DNA of 64,000 bases. It comes from Tetrapyrgos nigripes (taxonomy: Eukaryota; Basidiomycota; Agaricomycetes; Agaricales; Campanellaceae). The stretch is from assembly GCA_013368315.1 (NCBI GenBank), contig JAACJM010000007.1:930001-994000 (forward strand), written 5' to 3'. Under the pieces are notes generated by a model. That model searched no databases and was not told where the DNA came from. It saw only the letters and a program-made list of their open reading frames with translations. The position numbers were made by a program, and so were the translations under genes. Position 1 is the first letter of the stretch. Each line of letters begins with the position of its first letter. This document shows positions 12,254-23,706 of the stretch, piece after piece.

Positions 12254-13170
12254 CAGCTATTTCAAGTACATAAAGCACAACCAGCTTTTTTCCTATGCGT
12301 CTGGAAATCCTCCGGCCCAACTTTCCGAGTACTGTATAATTTCGACCATAAGTTCACAGCATTACGGGTTGGGTGTGGTTCAAGCCTGGATGTTACGTGT
12401 TACGGATCTACATATAGGTTCTGGTTTGGGCAGGCCAAATTGGCCTGCCTCCACTGGAGAGCTACTTTAACATATGAAAGGGATGTGGGCCAACGCTGCA
12501 CGTGGCAAATATGAGGTCACTGATCAGAAGAATAATCGGTGACTTTAAGACCTCTAACCTACATATTTCTACATATACAGGTGGATGAATAAATATGAGA
12601 GAGGAGAGAAAGAAAAGCAAACACATCTAACCAGCAACTTTGGCAAGCCCCGGATTTGGATATCATAAGGGCAAGGGAAAATTGGAACAATAGCACAGGG
12701 AAAACCGGGAGCTATTCATATAGCCACAAGCAGAGAGTGAGTGTAAAAAAATCAGCCTCATTCTTCGGCCTCGTAATATAACTTAGATTTTGCACAATAA
12801 TTAGCACAATAAAAGTGCTATTTGGCCGCCTTGGCCGCCCGAACCAAAATGTTACGGGCCTAGTTCATGGCCCTCTATTACGCGTCACAAAGATAGATTT
12901 CGACCCAGTTCAGACTCCGCTGTTATGCCTTACGGAACTTGTGGTCGAAATTATGATACAGTACTCTAAAATTCTGGATGGCCACGAGAGCAGTTCTTTT
13001 TGGTACCAGGACCTACCTATCAAGATACACTGCCCAAATGTGCAAGAATCGTTGAGAAATCTACAGAATTGAGGGCGATAGAGCCTGCAGAAGATTGGGC
13101 TCAGAAGATTTTGACAGATTTTGACACATGTGAAAAAATTGGGTCGCGCCTTATGTACTTGAAATAGCTG
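12254..13170. mobile_element. Mariner-like non-autonomous element with TA target duplication
   Basis: CAGCTATTTCAAGTACATAA at 12254 is matched by its inverse ending at 13170. Both ends are flanked by TA (12252-12253 and 13171-13172), the Tc1/mariner signature. Further mirrored blocks lie inside, for example ATTTCGACCA(T/C)AAGTTC near 12339 and inverted near 12945, and GGTTYGGGC next to GGCCAA on both sides. No transposase is encoded in its 917 bp. Confidence 0.85.
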
Positions 13171-13192
13171 TAATCAAAAATTCTTCATCATT

Positions 13193-13650
13193 GATCTAGG
13201 TACAAATCCAGTTGAGAAGCTCTTCGGAATTGTTCAAACAATGAACAGCACAGACTCTGGTACAGATATGCTCCAGTTCTCTGAGTGGCTCAGTATCCAC
13301 CCTCGGATTGTACTCCCCGTTGTTGCCCCATTGTTTGCATCTGCCAGCTGTTGACAAGGATGGGAAACCAGTTGTCGCTCTTGACGACTCTGATCATATT
13401 AGTCCAGCTTTGTGGTGAGGGAAAGTTGATGTCGCAGATGTCAATACCTTGACGTGCTGGAAGATGAGTGTTCTTATGCTGCAGAATGACTCAAAGATCC
13501 GAGGCTTGATTGACGGAACGTTGTTTGAGCTGTTGGCTCTGAGCAATGACACCGAAGTGGATCTCTTCTCTCCACACGGTAAACTGTTGATACCTCAACC
13601 TCTCGATCTGGACGATGCTGAAGGTGACGCTGTGGACTCTATGCTGTGCT
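13193..13650 (+). pseudogene. Decayed transposase-like fragment
   Basis: The plus strand reads LGTNPVEKLFGIVQTMNSTD and then DMLQFSEWLSIHPRI, after which the frame is lost. A further protein-like stretch, MTCWKMSVLMLQNDSKIRGL, follows at 13449 in another frame and ends at 13652. It may be continued decay of the fragment at 11674. No catalytic residues can be assigned. Confidence 0.35.
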
Positions 13651-14090
13651 AAAGTGGAAAGTTAAAACACCATTTCCGAACACAAAAGCGTGACATGTGA
13701 CACCCGAATTGACATCTAGGTCCCAAATTCAAGAAGACAAGTATCGAATTCCCAGAGTACAGATCCGAGCTCCTGAAAGTGACTACCGAATCTAGAGGAA
13801 CAATGACCAAATTCATGAAGTGAGTACTGAATGAAACGAGTTGTATGCTGTGCTATCGTGGAAAGTATTATTCCGACCTAAAACATCATTTCCGAACGCA
13901 AAAGCGTGACATGTGACACCCGAATTGATATATAAATCCCGAATTCAAGAAGGCGAGTATCGAATTCCTAGAGTCCAGATCCGAGCTCTTGAAGGCGAGT
14001 GCCGAATTCAGAGGAACAATGACCGAATTTATGAAGTGAGTACTGAATAAAGAGAATTGACTCCCGACCACTGATTTACGCTTTTGCCGA
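13640..14090 (+). repeat. Two tandem copies of a CCGAATT-rich repeat (left arm)
   Basis: The block starting TATGCTGTGCTA at 13640 is repeated at 13844. Each copy continues with GTGGAAAG, CATTTCCGAAC, AAGCGTGACATGTGACACCC and then CCGAATT motifs about every 20 bp. An inverted third copy closes the region at 15960-16263. Confidence 0.8.
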
Positions 14091-14099
14091 ATGATCGGG

Positions 14100-15190
14100 G
14101 AATGGTCCGAATACTTGCAAGTAGCCCGAATACTTCGAATACTTGTAGAAGTAGGATCGAAATCAGCATCTCAGATTTATTGAATTTCACTAGAGTTATT
14201 TGGACGACATTGAAGCTTTGCTAAGCCTCCTGTAAGTAGTTAGCAGGAATAACTGATTAAATAATTATGAATCAAGACGTTATGTATTTCCGTGCACTTG
14301 AGAGCATCGTTCCTCTTTCTTTGGGAGAACACAGATTTTAATTGGTTTTGCCCAGAACTCCTATCATTTGCTACCATGTCCCACAATACCTATTTCCCGC
14401 GCTCCTGAGGCAAGTAGGTGTAGTTGTATGGACACTTATGTAAAGCAAGCTTGTTGTACCACAACCATACTAATTATGCATATAAAGCTTTATTTTTGCT
14501 TGGAAATTAATTGTACCCAGGGGGACAGAGAAAAATAATTAAGGATATAGGGCCAGAAAAATTTTTAACACCTCCGACAGCTGAACCAACTAACACCCTC
14601 GTGGGAATATACTATATATAGAAGGTATTTGTAAGCACATGTGCGCATTATCCGCCCAAATAAGTCGCTTCAACCTCCTGCTACCGTCAAGCACGTTTCT
14701 GCTTTGCGCCAGCCTCACATGCCCATCTGTTGGAGGGATATGCGAGCCCTACACATGTCAAATAGTACTTTTTGAAAACATCAGTATCCAACCTTCAACT
14801 GTCTCATGACAGGGCTAGCACTCACAAATATTGTCTCGCATTGGTCTCGCAGCCTTTCTGTGGCAAGCAATGTCACGGTTTTGAGGATCTGAGGCCTCTT
14901 CTTCACTGATTTGCTCTCCACAGATGCATACCTGAATCCTATAACTCATGTCATTGCTTTGTACACAGTATTGGTACTTTTATTCACCTGTGGAAGCTCA
15001 GGCATGTTACTGGGAGTGTTTGACATGGCACTCAGTACCAGTACTCGCTCTTGCAGACTCAAATTTACCATCAAAAATGGTACTGAAGTACTAAAATTTT
15101 CTGACATGAGAAAAATTTAAGAGGATCTTGGGCTGAACCCTGAACTAGCCCTATATCACTCAGCTAAATTTTCCCTCCCCCTTGAATTGT
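14100..15190. other. Interior of inverted-repeat region, no gene recognised
   Basis: This stretch lies between the inverted CCGAATT-rich arms. Open frames are 70 codons or fewer and show no recognisable domain, so it gives no support for an autonomous transposase. Confidence 0.35.
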
Positions 15191-15910
15191 ACACTGGGGT
15201 AAAAAGCCATCGCTTTGCGTGGCAAGCTACGAGGCCTGTTCAATAAAGCCAAAATTTTACTCTTATATTGACTACGCTGCAGCTGCTGAGAGAAAGAGAG
15301 CCAAAACAATGAAAGAGGATTTGAAGACAAGAATTATGAGGTTTGTACTCAATGCGAATGCAAGCTTGAGGAGTGGAGGAATAGGGCGTGGACATTGTCG
15401 ACGCTGGCAGTGAAACGAGAGAGTCGACACGCTGCCAGCTGGCATGACGTTTGCATGACGTTGTGGTTGTCAACAGAAAGGCCTCGCATTGGTCCGAGGA
15501 AGCCGTGAACAACGTCATGGGTCTTTGATGGGTCTCGACCATGATTCCAGATGAGCGCCTAATGAGCGCCAACGAACAGGGGTGGGAGTTTGAACCCGTG
15601 GAAAAGATCTGGGAGGTCACTACGACATAAATTAATGGGGTAAAGTGCCATCGCTTCGCGTGGCAAGCTACGAGGCCCTCAGGACCAGAGGAGGAAGTGA
15701 GGAAGAAGACAAGGCGCACCCTGATGCTGCATACGCTGCCTTGGTTATGCGTTTGTCTGAGGAAGCCGTGAACGACGTCATGATGGTCTCGACCGTGATT
15801 CCAGAGAGCGCTTGCCGAGCGCCAACGAACAGGGGTGGGAGTTTGAACCCGTGAAAAAGTTTTCGAGGTCGACCTAAGTTAACTCAGCCTAAAGGCCTCG
15901 TAATTTGTTT
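15190..15910 (+). repeat. Imperfect direct duplication of a SINE-like unit
   Basis: The head GGGGTAAA...CCATCGCTT(T/C)GCG followed by TGGCAAGCTACGAGGC occurs near 15197 and again near 15638. Both copies share a downstream block: GAGGAAGCCGTGAAC, GGTCTCGACC, GAGCGCCAACGAACAGGGG, GAGTTTGAACCCGTG. The last piece resembles a pol III B box. A decayed copy of the head lies inverted at 33886-33945. A SINE is possible but unproven. Confidence 0.55.
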
Positions 15911-15959
15911 GAGGGGGAAATGCACTTAGCAAATAGTCATATCTTGGAAAAACATTTAG

Positions 15960-16263
15960 TGCAATCTGATACTCCGATATGCCAGTTTGTGTTGTCAGCG
16001 GTCAACCTGTACTGTCTCCGTTCAGTTCTGCACTCAGCACTCTTGATTCGGTACACCCTTCCTTCAATTCGGTATTCCATCCTCAAACTTGGGTATTTGC
16101 TCGTGTGAATTCGGGACTCGACACTCTGAATTCGATAGTTGCCTTCTTGAATTCGGGAGTTAGATGTCAATTCGGGTTGAATTCGGGTGTCACATGTCAC
16201 GCTTTTGCGTTCGGAAATGGCGTTTTAAGTCGGAAATAATACTTTCCACGATAACACAGCATA
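15960..16263 (-). repeat. Inverted third copy of the CCGAATT-rich repeat (right arm)
   Basis: Read on the minus strand from 16263 it begins TATGCTGTGTTATCGTGGAA and contains AAGCGTGACATGTGACACCC and a ladder of CCGAATTs, matching 13844-14070. Together with the left arm it could bound a 2.4-2.6 kb DNA element. TA dinucleotides occur at both outer edges. Confidence 0.75.
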
Positions 16264-16408
16264 CTTATCCCATTAACGACAGATGATACAACTGGGAAAC
16301 TTCCGACCCCCGGTCCTTAAAAATTCTTTCAGACCCCCTTGCCTTTTCCTTTGTCGTTATTTTCTACAACATTTACTCGCGAATGCTCATTGCTGACGTG
16401 TCCCTAGG

Positions 16409-16533
16409 ACAAAAAAACCGCAACACTTCTCGTCGAAGCCGGTCAATGGTACGACGCCGAAGATTACCACCAGCTATACCTCTTCAAGAATACGAATGGG
16501 TATCAGTGTCCTACGCTTCGGCTATGGTGGTGA
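16409..16533 (+). pseudogene. msrA: Peptide methionine sulfoxide reductase A, last exon only
   Basis: After a plausible 3' splice site (CCCTAG at about 16403-16408) the frame encodes KTATLLVEAGQWYDAEDYHQ, then LYLFKNTNGYQCPT and a stop at 16531-16533. AEDYHQ-x-YL...NGYQCP is the conserved C-terminus of MsrA, the enzyme that reduces methionine-S-sulfoxide. The rest of the gene is absent: the sequence upstream turns into transposon-like repeat within 150 bp. It is therefore a 3' remnant, pointing towards the convergent reductase gene. Confidence 0.75.
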
Positions 16534-16766
16534 GATGAGAGATGAGACACGGAGGGCAGAGACGACGAACGGTTCCCAATAGAGTAGCTGACTCGATGAA
16601 GTATCGCAGATGTGTGGGTACTATGTTTAGTATCTTGAAAGTTCATTGGGTTCATGATTGCAATTTGCAAGCAACGTCCTTTTCTTGTAACCAGGTAATG
16701 CACATTCCTATGTACGTTGTACTTAGAACCTTTCACCGTTTATTGAATCAATGCTGCGCGTCCCAG

Positions 16767-19700
16767 TTACACCTCACAATCGATCCAACCTATCTTCTTC
16801 CAATACTTAATCCAACGAACTGCGTCGTCCTTAGACAACGGCTCGACACTAGAGAGATATTTCTTGCTAGAGTCCGGACTGTCTTCTGATCCAATGGCCA
16901 TCTTGGGCATGCCAAACGCTTCTCTATTATCTTTGCTCTCCAACTCCGTCTCCGCGTCTCGACTTCTCAGACTCGTGTAAAACGGTAATAGCTGTACCGC
17001 AGGAAGTCTCCCATCCGATTCCAGATCCGAACCGTGCTCCTGTAGCTTGGCCAGCCAATCACCGTAAGAAACCAAATCGACACGTCTCCCCATTTCCTCA
17101 ATAAGCACAGGAGCGAGTTCAGACCAAGATACCGGGTTGGGATGAGCTAAGTGAACGATTGTTGCCCCGTTGGCTTTGAAATCGGACTCGTTGAACCCAG
17201 ACTGTTCATAGCTGGTCAGCAAATCACCGACAATAACCCTGGCCGCGACATTGACAGGTATCCACGAGACAGCCTGTTCAGTGATCAGAAAAATTCGAGA
17301 AAATTAACACCGTCAGCAACTGTCATTCTGATCAACCGTTGCGACTCACCTTATCATCGTTAGGCAAACACCCCAACTCAACCGCGCTCTGAATCATCGT
17401 AGGAACCCATTCCTTGTGATTCCAAGCGCCAAGCTTCGTGTCTCCGCACAGCTGACCTACGCGAACGATCTTATACGTAGCCTTGGACTCGGACTTGTCC
17501 AACAATTTCGGGGCTGCCCGAGCGATAAGCTGTTCGGAGACCCATTTGGACTCTGAGTAGCCTGTTCCAATGGCTACTTCTGGATTGACGAGATCTGGTG
17601 TGAGATGGTGCATGCCTTTGATGTCTACGTGTATATATGAAAATGGTCATTCAATCAGAGGTGAATCGTCGCAATGGTAAGGATGCTTACTCTGAAAGAC
17701 GCCAATCGAACTTGTATAGAGGAAATGAGCGTCGGAGGTCAATGCAAGGTCAACCAAATTCCGCAATCCCAAGAGATTTGATCCGAATGTTGCAAAAGAC
17801 GCGTTGAAATCCACTTGCCATGCTGTAGATACAAGGAATGTCAGTCAATTTCTTCCGACTCCTCTAGCCGTAAAAAAGATAAGATATCACGAACCGTTGT
17901 GCACGATATGAGTAACGCTTTCCGCCATCTAGAGAAAGATGAGACTCCCATCATTCAGGACTCCAGCCTGCACTCGCCTTTTGATATACGTCCAAATCAA
18001 GACCCAGCCTTTCCATCGTAAAATCAGCTTCCAGTAAAACCATTCTACCGCTGGATATCTCCCTCTTCAATCTCTCACTTTCAAGGCCACGCTTCTTAAA
18101 AACCAACATTTGCCTCTCCAAAAGACTTGGGGACCTAGAGCCTTTCCCACCCCTGTTGAGCGCATAAACGCAAGAAACGCCCCCATCAATGTCGAAGTCG
18201 TCAAGCAATCGCGAAAGAAGATGAGATCCAAGCGCTCCGGTTGTTCCCGTTACCAAAACTACCTTCTTGTTCGAGTCGTGGGTCTTCTTCTTTGTCTGTA
18301 CCTGAGCGACTTGAGGGAAGTTCTGAGAGAACTCATCCAGCATTAAGAGCATGGCAGCCTTTTTCTCTGAGATCTCGGTCTGAGTCATCCCCTCACCGTC
18401 CAAATCCTTGTGATCACTCAACATTCCGGTTGCCAAAGAGGAGATAAAGTCCGATAGAGAATCAATGTTGGGATAGTCATAGACAAAATTTTTCGTCGTC
18501 CAATTCCGGCTATCCACTTTCGCAGAGTCGCGTAGGGCTCTTAAAAGCGAATTGCGGATCCATGTAGCTTGAAGACTGGATGAATTCAAATTTTGTAAGT
18601 GATAGGTATTCAAAGCGAAGAGTCTGGAGCTTATTGACACTTACCTATCGCACCCGTGTTCAAAAAAGTCGTCCTGATCGGATATATTTTTCTGAAGGAC
18701 TTTCTGGACTACAACGCGAACGAATTCTTGAGCTGACCCGATGGACCATTCTTGAGGCGCCGGAATGCTAGACTGAGTACTCTCTTCAACGGTCCTGTAC
18801 ATTTCATTTATTTCCTGAGCATAATCATCCAGAATGGCCTGTCTCCTGCAAAAGAAAAGAATTAATCTTAGATTCTTTTTTGCCCTGTAAAGGTTTCATC
18901 ACCTTGCGGTGTTCTTGGCAGTATATGTGAAGGGCTTTGCAGGATTGGCGACAAGGATCATCTGCCAATGCCAGCCTAGTCAGTAATATTGTACTAGAAT
19001 AAATATAACATAGAGTCACCTCTTTGAATAATCTCGAGTGCTGAGGAGCGAACTCATTCATTCGCTCGATTGTAGGCCTATCGACAGCTGACATTAACAA
19101 ATTTTCAGTAAACACTTGAAATCATACCAGATCGAGTTACGGAATTTGCTAAGCTCCTTTTCATTCAAAACATCGAACGTGAAATGCTGTTTTGGTTCCA
19201 CAATTATGCCAGCATGGAATTGGCCCCTTCCAAACATTACCGAAGCTTGCACATGTGGGTCTTGATTCATCAGGTTTTCTAGGGAAATGAATTCATAAAA
19301 CCGGTATAAAGTGCGGAGTATAGCTCATACCTAATGGCCCAGGATTGGTCTGTAAAAGGCACAAATATATCAGGAGAATTCAATCGGTACAAGCAGGGGA
19401 GACATCCATACCTTCTCTCCAGTGTTATGCATAATCTGGTCATCAGTTCGTCCAAAAACACGCCAGTACCCTTTCTTGGTCGGATGCGGTGTCATAAGAT
19501 CGGAAGTTGCGTAGGCAGGAATGCCATTCACGGTTGTGTTGATTACGCTGGGTTTACAGACGACATTCGCCTTACTTACATGTCAGTTCAAACACAATGG
19601 GGCTTCAGAATAAATCGGACTCACCACCATTACAAACTCGTAAGACCCATTTCCGTAGGGAACCATCTCCGGAGTGACAAGACCTGGAAATGTAAAGTAG

Positions 19701-21210
19701 TCCCAGTCATAGCCCATGCTTCCTCGTGCTTGGTAGAGATTAATCCAAGTCTGATCTGCCGTCATAATACTTACCAGGAATAATTGGGCTCATAATACCT
19801 CCTTCAGTCCTGCAAATTATCCAGGTGAATTTCTCGTTCAATCATATGTCCAGGAGAAACTTACGACCCGTAAAGGATATATATGGAGACTCCTTTAGAA
19901 GTTAAAAGGTCTCCGGCTTCTTTATTAAGAGGGCCACCGCCGTACAACTAAAGGAATTATCAGCCTTCAACTGGAGTAAGATTCAAGATTGATAACGTAC
20001 TACGCCAGTGCGCGTTGAAAGCCACTCCATGTATTCCGGCTCTTTAGACCAGGCCTTCAGATCGTACTTAAATAGGATATCAAGGCATCAAGTAAGTGTA
20101 CGTACCTCAATGAAGGACGGAACACAGAAGATAAGATCACTATTTGTTGCCTTCGCAGAGTCAAACAAGTTTGTTGGAGTTGCTAACACTGCGGGATTTT
20201 TGGGGGTGAACCCTGCAACGACTAAACCGCAAGAAGCCTAATTTATATATCGCATCAAACCACGAAAAAAAATCCAGTAATGAACAAACGTACAGCCCAG
20301 CAAAGCTGTAAAACACCCATCCCATGATACATTGGCATGACATGTAGTGACCAGACTTGATCAGTCAGATCTTGTCCGCCAAACCAAGGAATATGAGAGA
20401 GTTGAATCAGTCTATGGTTTGTCCATGGGATGGGTTTTGGAAATGCAGTTGAGCCTGAAAATAAAATATGGATAATATGAGAATTATATTTCGAATTAAA
20501 AAGAAAATAGAAACCACATGCCCGATGAATGAAGATACAAAACAATCTCGTCGGGATCGGTATGAACCAGAGGGAGGTCACTCTCGGCCTGATCTTGCAC
20601 TGGCAAGAACAAGTCTTCAAAAGTAAGCATAAGGCTCAGCAGAGGAATCTTGACCTCCGCATCCGCAGAGCTAGCTCTGAGGATTTTCAGAGCGTCGGTC
20701 ACGAGTGTTTCCATCGCCGAATCGTGTCCAATAAGGATATGGTCGACTTCAACTTTGCGCAACAAATGAGCTACAGCTGCAGCTGAGTTGCGAGGGGATA
20801 TAGGGAAGAAAATCTTGTCAGCCCGCAAGATGCTCATCATGGTGATAAAATAGGGGATGGTATCTGAAATTTCCTCGGTCAGCGAGAAAAAAAATTTGTT
20901 GAATGAAAATCGTACCGGACGTGGAGAGAATGGCAATCACAGACCTCTTGGTGTGAGGAACGTCCGAAGTTCGTTTGTTGATGATTCGTGCACCATTGTA
21001 CATTGCAGGAATCGCCTCAGACCATTGTATAGTCCTGGACAAACCGTCTTTATCTGTGAAGACAAACAAGCGGTGTTCACCACTTTTCGATAAATGCCAA
21101 TCATAAATTTGAGGCAAAGTGAGAGTCCCATCAAGAGGAGGAGCATGGAATGTTCTGCTGTTCAGTGCCTGTGTTTGTGGTGGGAGTGGGAGTAATTGTG
21201 GGGGAGGCAT
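16767..21210 (-). CDS. NRPS-like adenylate-forming reductase (A-T-R)
   Basis: This multi-exon gene encodes adenylation, carrier and thioester-reductase domains, the architecture that activates a carboxylic acid as acyl-AMP, loads it on phosphopantetheine and releases an aldehyde with NADPH. Start Met is at 21210 (MPPPQLLPLPPQTQAL). Visible motifs are the phosphate loop SSG-STAFPKP (split by an intron near 20510), YGS-TEGG near 19800-19870, GRTDDQIMHNTGEK near 19400-19470, and the carrier motif DDFFEHGCDSLQA, whose attachment serine codon is split by the intron at about 18560-18648. The reductase has the Rossmann motif VLVTGTTGALGSHL (about 18200-18260) and the short-chain Tyr-Lys pair YSESK (about 17545-17570). 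The C-terminus is at 16767. All key residues look intact. The substrate is unknown; the polyketide synthase at 25352 is a candidate supplier. L-aminoadipate reductase is less likely because the termini are shorter. Confidence 0.9.
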
Positions 21211-21222
21211 TGTGTGCCGTTC

Positions 21223-21886
21223 ACCATTCCTTGCAACCCTTCTTTATATTCAACTGTGTCAAGTGGATACCGAATCTTTCGATGATCAGCAGTGTGAGTC
21301 AAATTTCCAACGAAAACTGTATACAAAGCGGAGCGCTGGACGGTCACAAGAAGAGCATCTATCTAGAAATGCTCCTCACGTTTAGAACAGACTGATGTAT
21401 CAGAGATTGGCATCGTCCCACTGAGACCTCAAATATTCAAAATTCTTTCAGATAAGCAAGAGGATCGATCAATCAAGCATCTGGTCAGTATTTTTAACCG
21501 ACTCATCGATTCTGTCCTTGGTGGACTACACAAGGAGCCCTCTCTTTCACACAAGATGCTTCCTTCGCTTCTGCGCTTCTAGAGTATGCTCCAGAATTGA
21601 ATTAATATGATTTGATGCTTCATCTATCAGATCTGATGCACGGAACAGGCTAGCACGGGTTACACGGGGAGCAGCCACGCTTTGTATCCTAGGATGTTCA
21701 ATGTGGTTCAATCCGGGCGCTGCTTCACTATTTTGAAGCGGGGCTTGCAACACAGAAGAAATGCTCAGGTATGTGACCTTCCAATTATTCGTGAGGACTG
21801 TAATGGACGGACGAAAATTTTCTCGTTACGACATTTCACCGAGCGCCCCAAACGTGGCTTGTCTAAATTCAAACTATACTGTAGTA
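21223..21886. other. Upstream region of the reductase gene
   Basis: No convincing gene is present. Short open frames on both strands lack domains. The segment is the reductase-proximal half of the intergenic region shared with the plus-strand 7-TM gene. Confidence 0.4.
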
Positions 21887-22259
21887 GTATTACGACCATA
21901 TGAACGGCCACTTTGGTTCCATGGCATGAACGATTTACTATATTAGGAAGGTTGCCGGCGAAGCCGGGCGCGCTCGCACAGCCCTTTTTTGGAAATAAAA
22001 CACTCAAAAATGCCTCTGTGATGCATTACCATGCAGAAAATACCATTATATCCGCTCCACGGAATGGTGAAATGATAGACAAGGGCTGTATTGATACGTG
22101 ATGACTGATAGACAAGGGCTGTATTGATACATCACAACCCTTGTCTATCAGTTCACCGTTCCGTCAAGCTATAATGGTATTTTCCGCGTGTACTCGATAC
22201 CAAATTGACCATGATCGAGGGGCCCTGTGATGCGTTACGCGTTCATGTGGTCGTAATGC
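21887..22259. mobile_element. MITE with TA target duplication and internal palindrome
   Basis: The termini are GTATTACGACCATATGAAC at 21887 and the inverse of GCATTACGACCACATGAAC ending at 22259. TA flanks both ends (21885-21886, 22260-22261). Inside, AAAATACCATTATA pairs with TATAATGGTATTTT, and the block TGATAGACAAGGGCTGTATT occurs twice directly and once inverted. The element ends 71 bp before the start codon of the 7-TM gene, so it lies in that gene's promoter. Confidence 0.8.
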
Positions 22260-22330
22260 TAATTTACTCTCAATTCTCAATACTACAGTAGCTCTTAAAC
22301 TCGTCTCGCCATTACCACCTTGTTCCTATC

Positions 22331-23706
22331 ATGGCTCCCCCGCTTCCTCTAGTTTCCGTCAATCTGGCTACTGTTCCTATCGAGACTTTCTGTTATGCAA
22401 TCTTCTTCATCCTCAATATGGCATCTGTGGCAATACAAGTCATCTCACATACCAGAAGAGAGACTGTTCGATCTGGATTTTACGCAAAGCTATGGGGCCT
22501 CCTCAAAAATCCCATGTTCCTTGGCACTGTTGCCCTTTTTATTACTGTCACTGGGGTAAGTGCAGTCAGATTCTAGAGTAAATTTTACTCATTTGTTAAT
22601 TCAAGCATTGGATCTGTACAATTATTCGTCTATTTGACGCTTTTGTCAATTTTAAGGGCGGTACTCAGGCTCTGGAATACTACGCAGACCTCTCTCAGAT
22701 CAGTGAAGTGGTGAAAACTGGCTTCTTGATGGCTTCTTTATGCATTGGAGATAGTATGATTGTAAGTAAATCTGTTTCCGCTCCCTCAGAGGTTTGAAGT
22801 TCTGTTCTGAACCAATCCCAGATTTATCGAGTGTGGGTTGTATGGGGCCACAAGACGAGTGTCATTATTTTTCCGTTACTGACTCTAGCTGGGCTGACTG
22901 GTACGCACTTGCCACTTACATTCAATCTTTTCCATGATCTGACCCGCTCTCATACAGTATGTGGAATTGGTATCACTTATCAATTCACTCAGTATTTTCC
23001 TGGACTGGATGTCTTCAATTCTGACGCCGGCCGATGGATAACCAGTGATTGTGCTTTCACTCTATCGACGAATCTATATAGTACAGGTAAGGATCGTATT
23101 CCGCGCGCACAATTAACATTATTCATAATTTTTGAAGCTATGATTGCTTTCAAGATATGGACAACCGATAGAAATCTTCAGAGGTCCGGCACCGTCAAAT
23201 CTGGCATGGGCTTGAAGGTATGCCACCATGCTAAATGTGAGGATTACCAGCTTAACAGAGATTGTATTTGCCTAGGACACATTGAATATCCTTGTGGAAA
23301 GTGCTGCCATTTACACGTATGTTTCCTATGGCCTCGGCTCATCGTTTACTTATCAGCTATCTACGCGCATAGCTCATGGACGATTTTCTTCTTTGCTTCC
23401 TATCAATCCGGTTCCAATCTGCAGTTTAATGCTGTCGATGTGTGGCCGGAGATGGCAGGAATATCCGCGACTTTGATCAACGTCCGAGCGGGATTGGGCA
23501 GCACTTTCCAAATTTCCAGTTCACAGAACGCGTCTGCCAGCTACGCCCAAGCGTCATACAGAATGAACAGAAATCTGGGAAGCCAGCAGGATAGAGCGCA
23601 GTATCCCATGCAGCCTCTCTCCGTAAATATCAGCACAGTCGTGGACAGAAACCCCGGTGGTGATAATGATAGTTTGGAACTTGGAGTAAAAGGCGGTAGC
23701 AGCTAA
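22331..23706 (+). CDS. Seven-transmembrane protein of an Agaricomycete-expanded family
   Basis: About seven hydrophobic segments are spread over several exons. Exon 1 (22331-22555) ends ITVTG and joins HWICTIIRLFDAF after a short intron. Next come YADLSQISEVVKTGFLM, then IYRVWVVWGHKTS, GIGITYQFTQYFPG, AFKIWTTDRNLQRSG, and the TM segments ESAAIYT-SWTIFFFASYQ and EMAGISATLINVRAGLG. The soluble tail has about 80 Ser/Gln/Asn-rich residues and ends at 23706. The YADLS...VVKT...IYR-x-x-VVWG pattern is typical of a large uncharacterised basidiomycete membrane family. No function is established. Its position between two secondary-metabolism enzymes could mean transport or sensing, but that is a guess. 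The start is the first ATG after the MITE. Confidence 0.8.

Noticed and set aside
22831..23290. A single 291-codon frame through the 7-TM gene
   Set aside because: The frame runs through at least two introns with clear splice sites. Only parts of it, mainly the C-terminal section, are real coding sequence.
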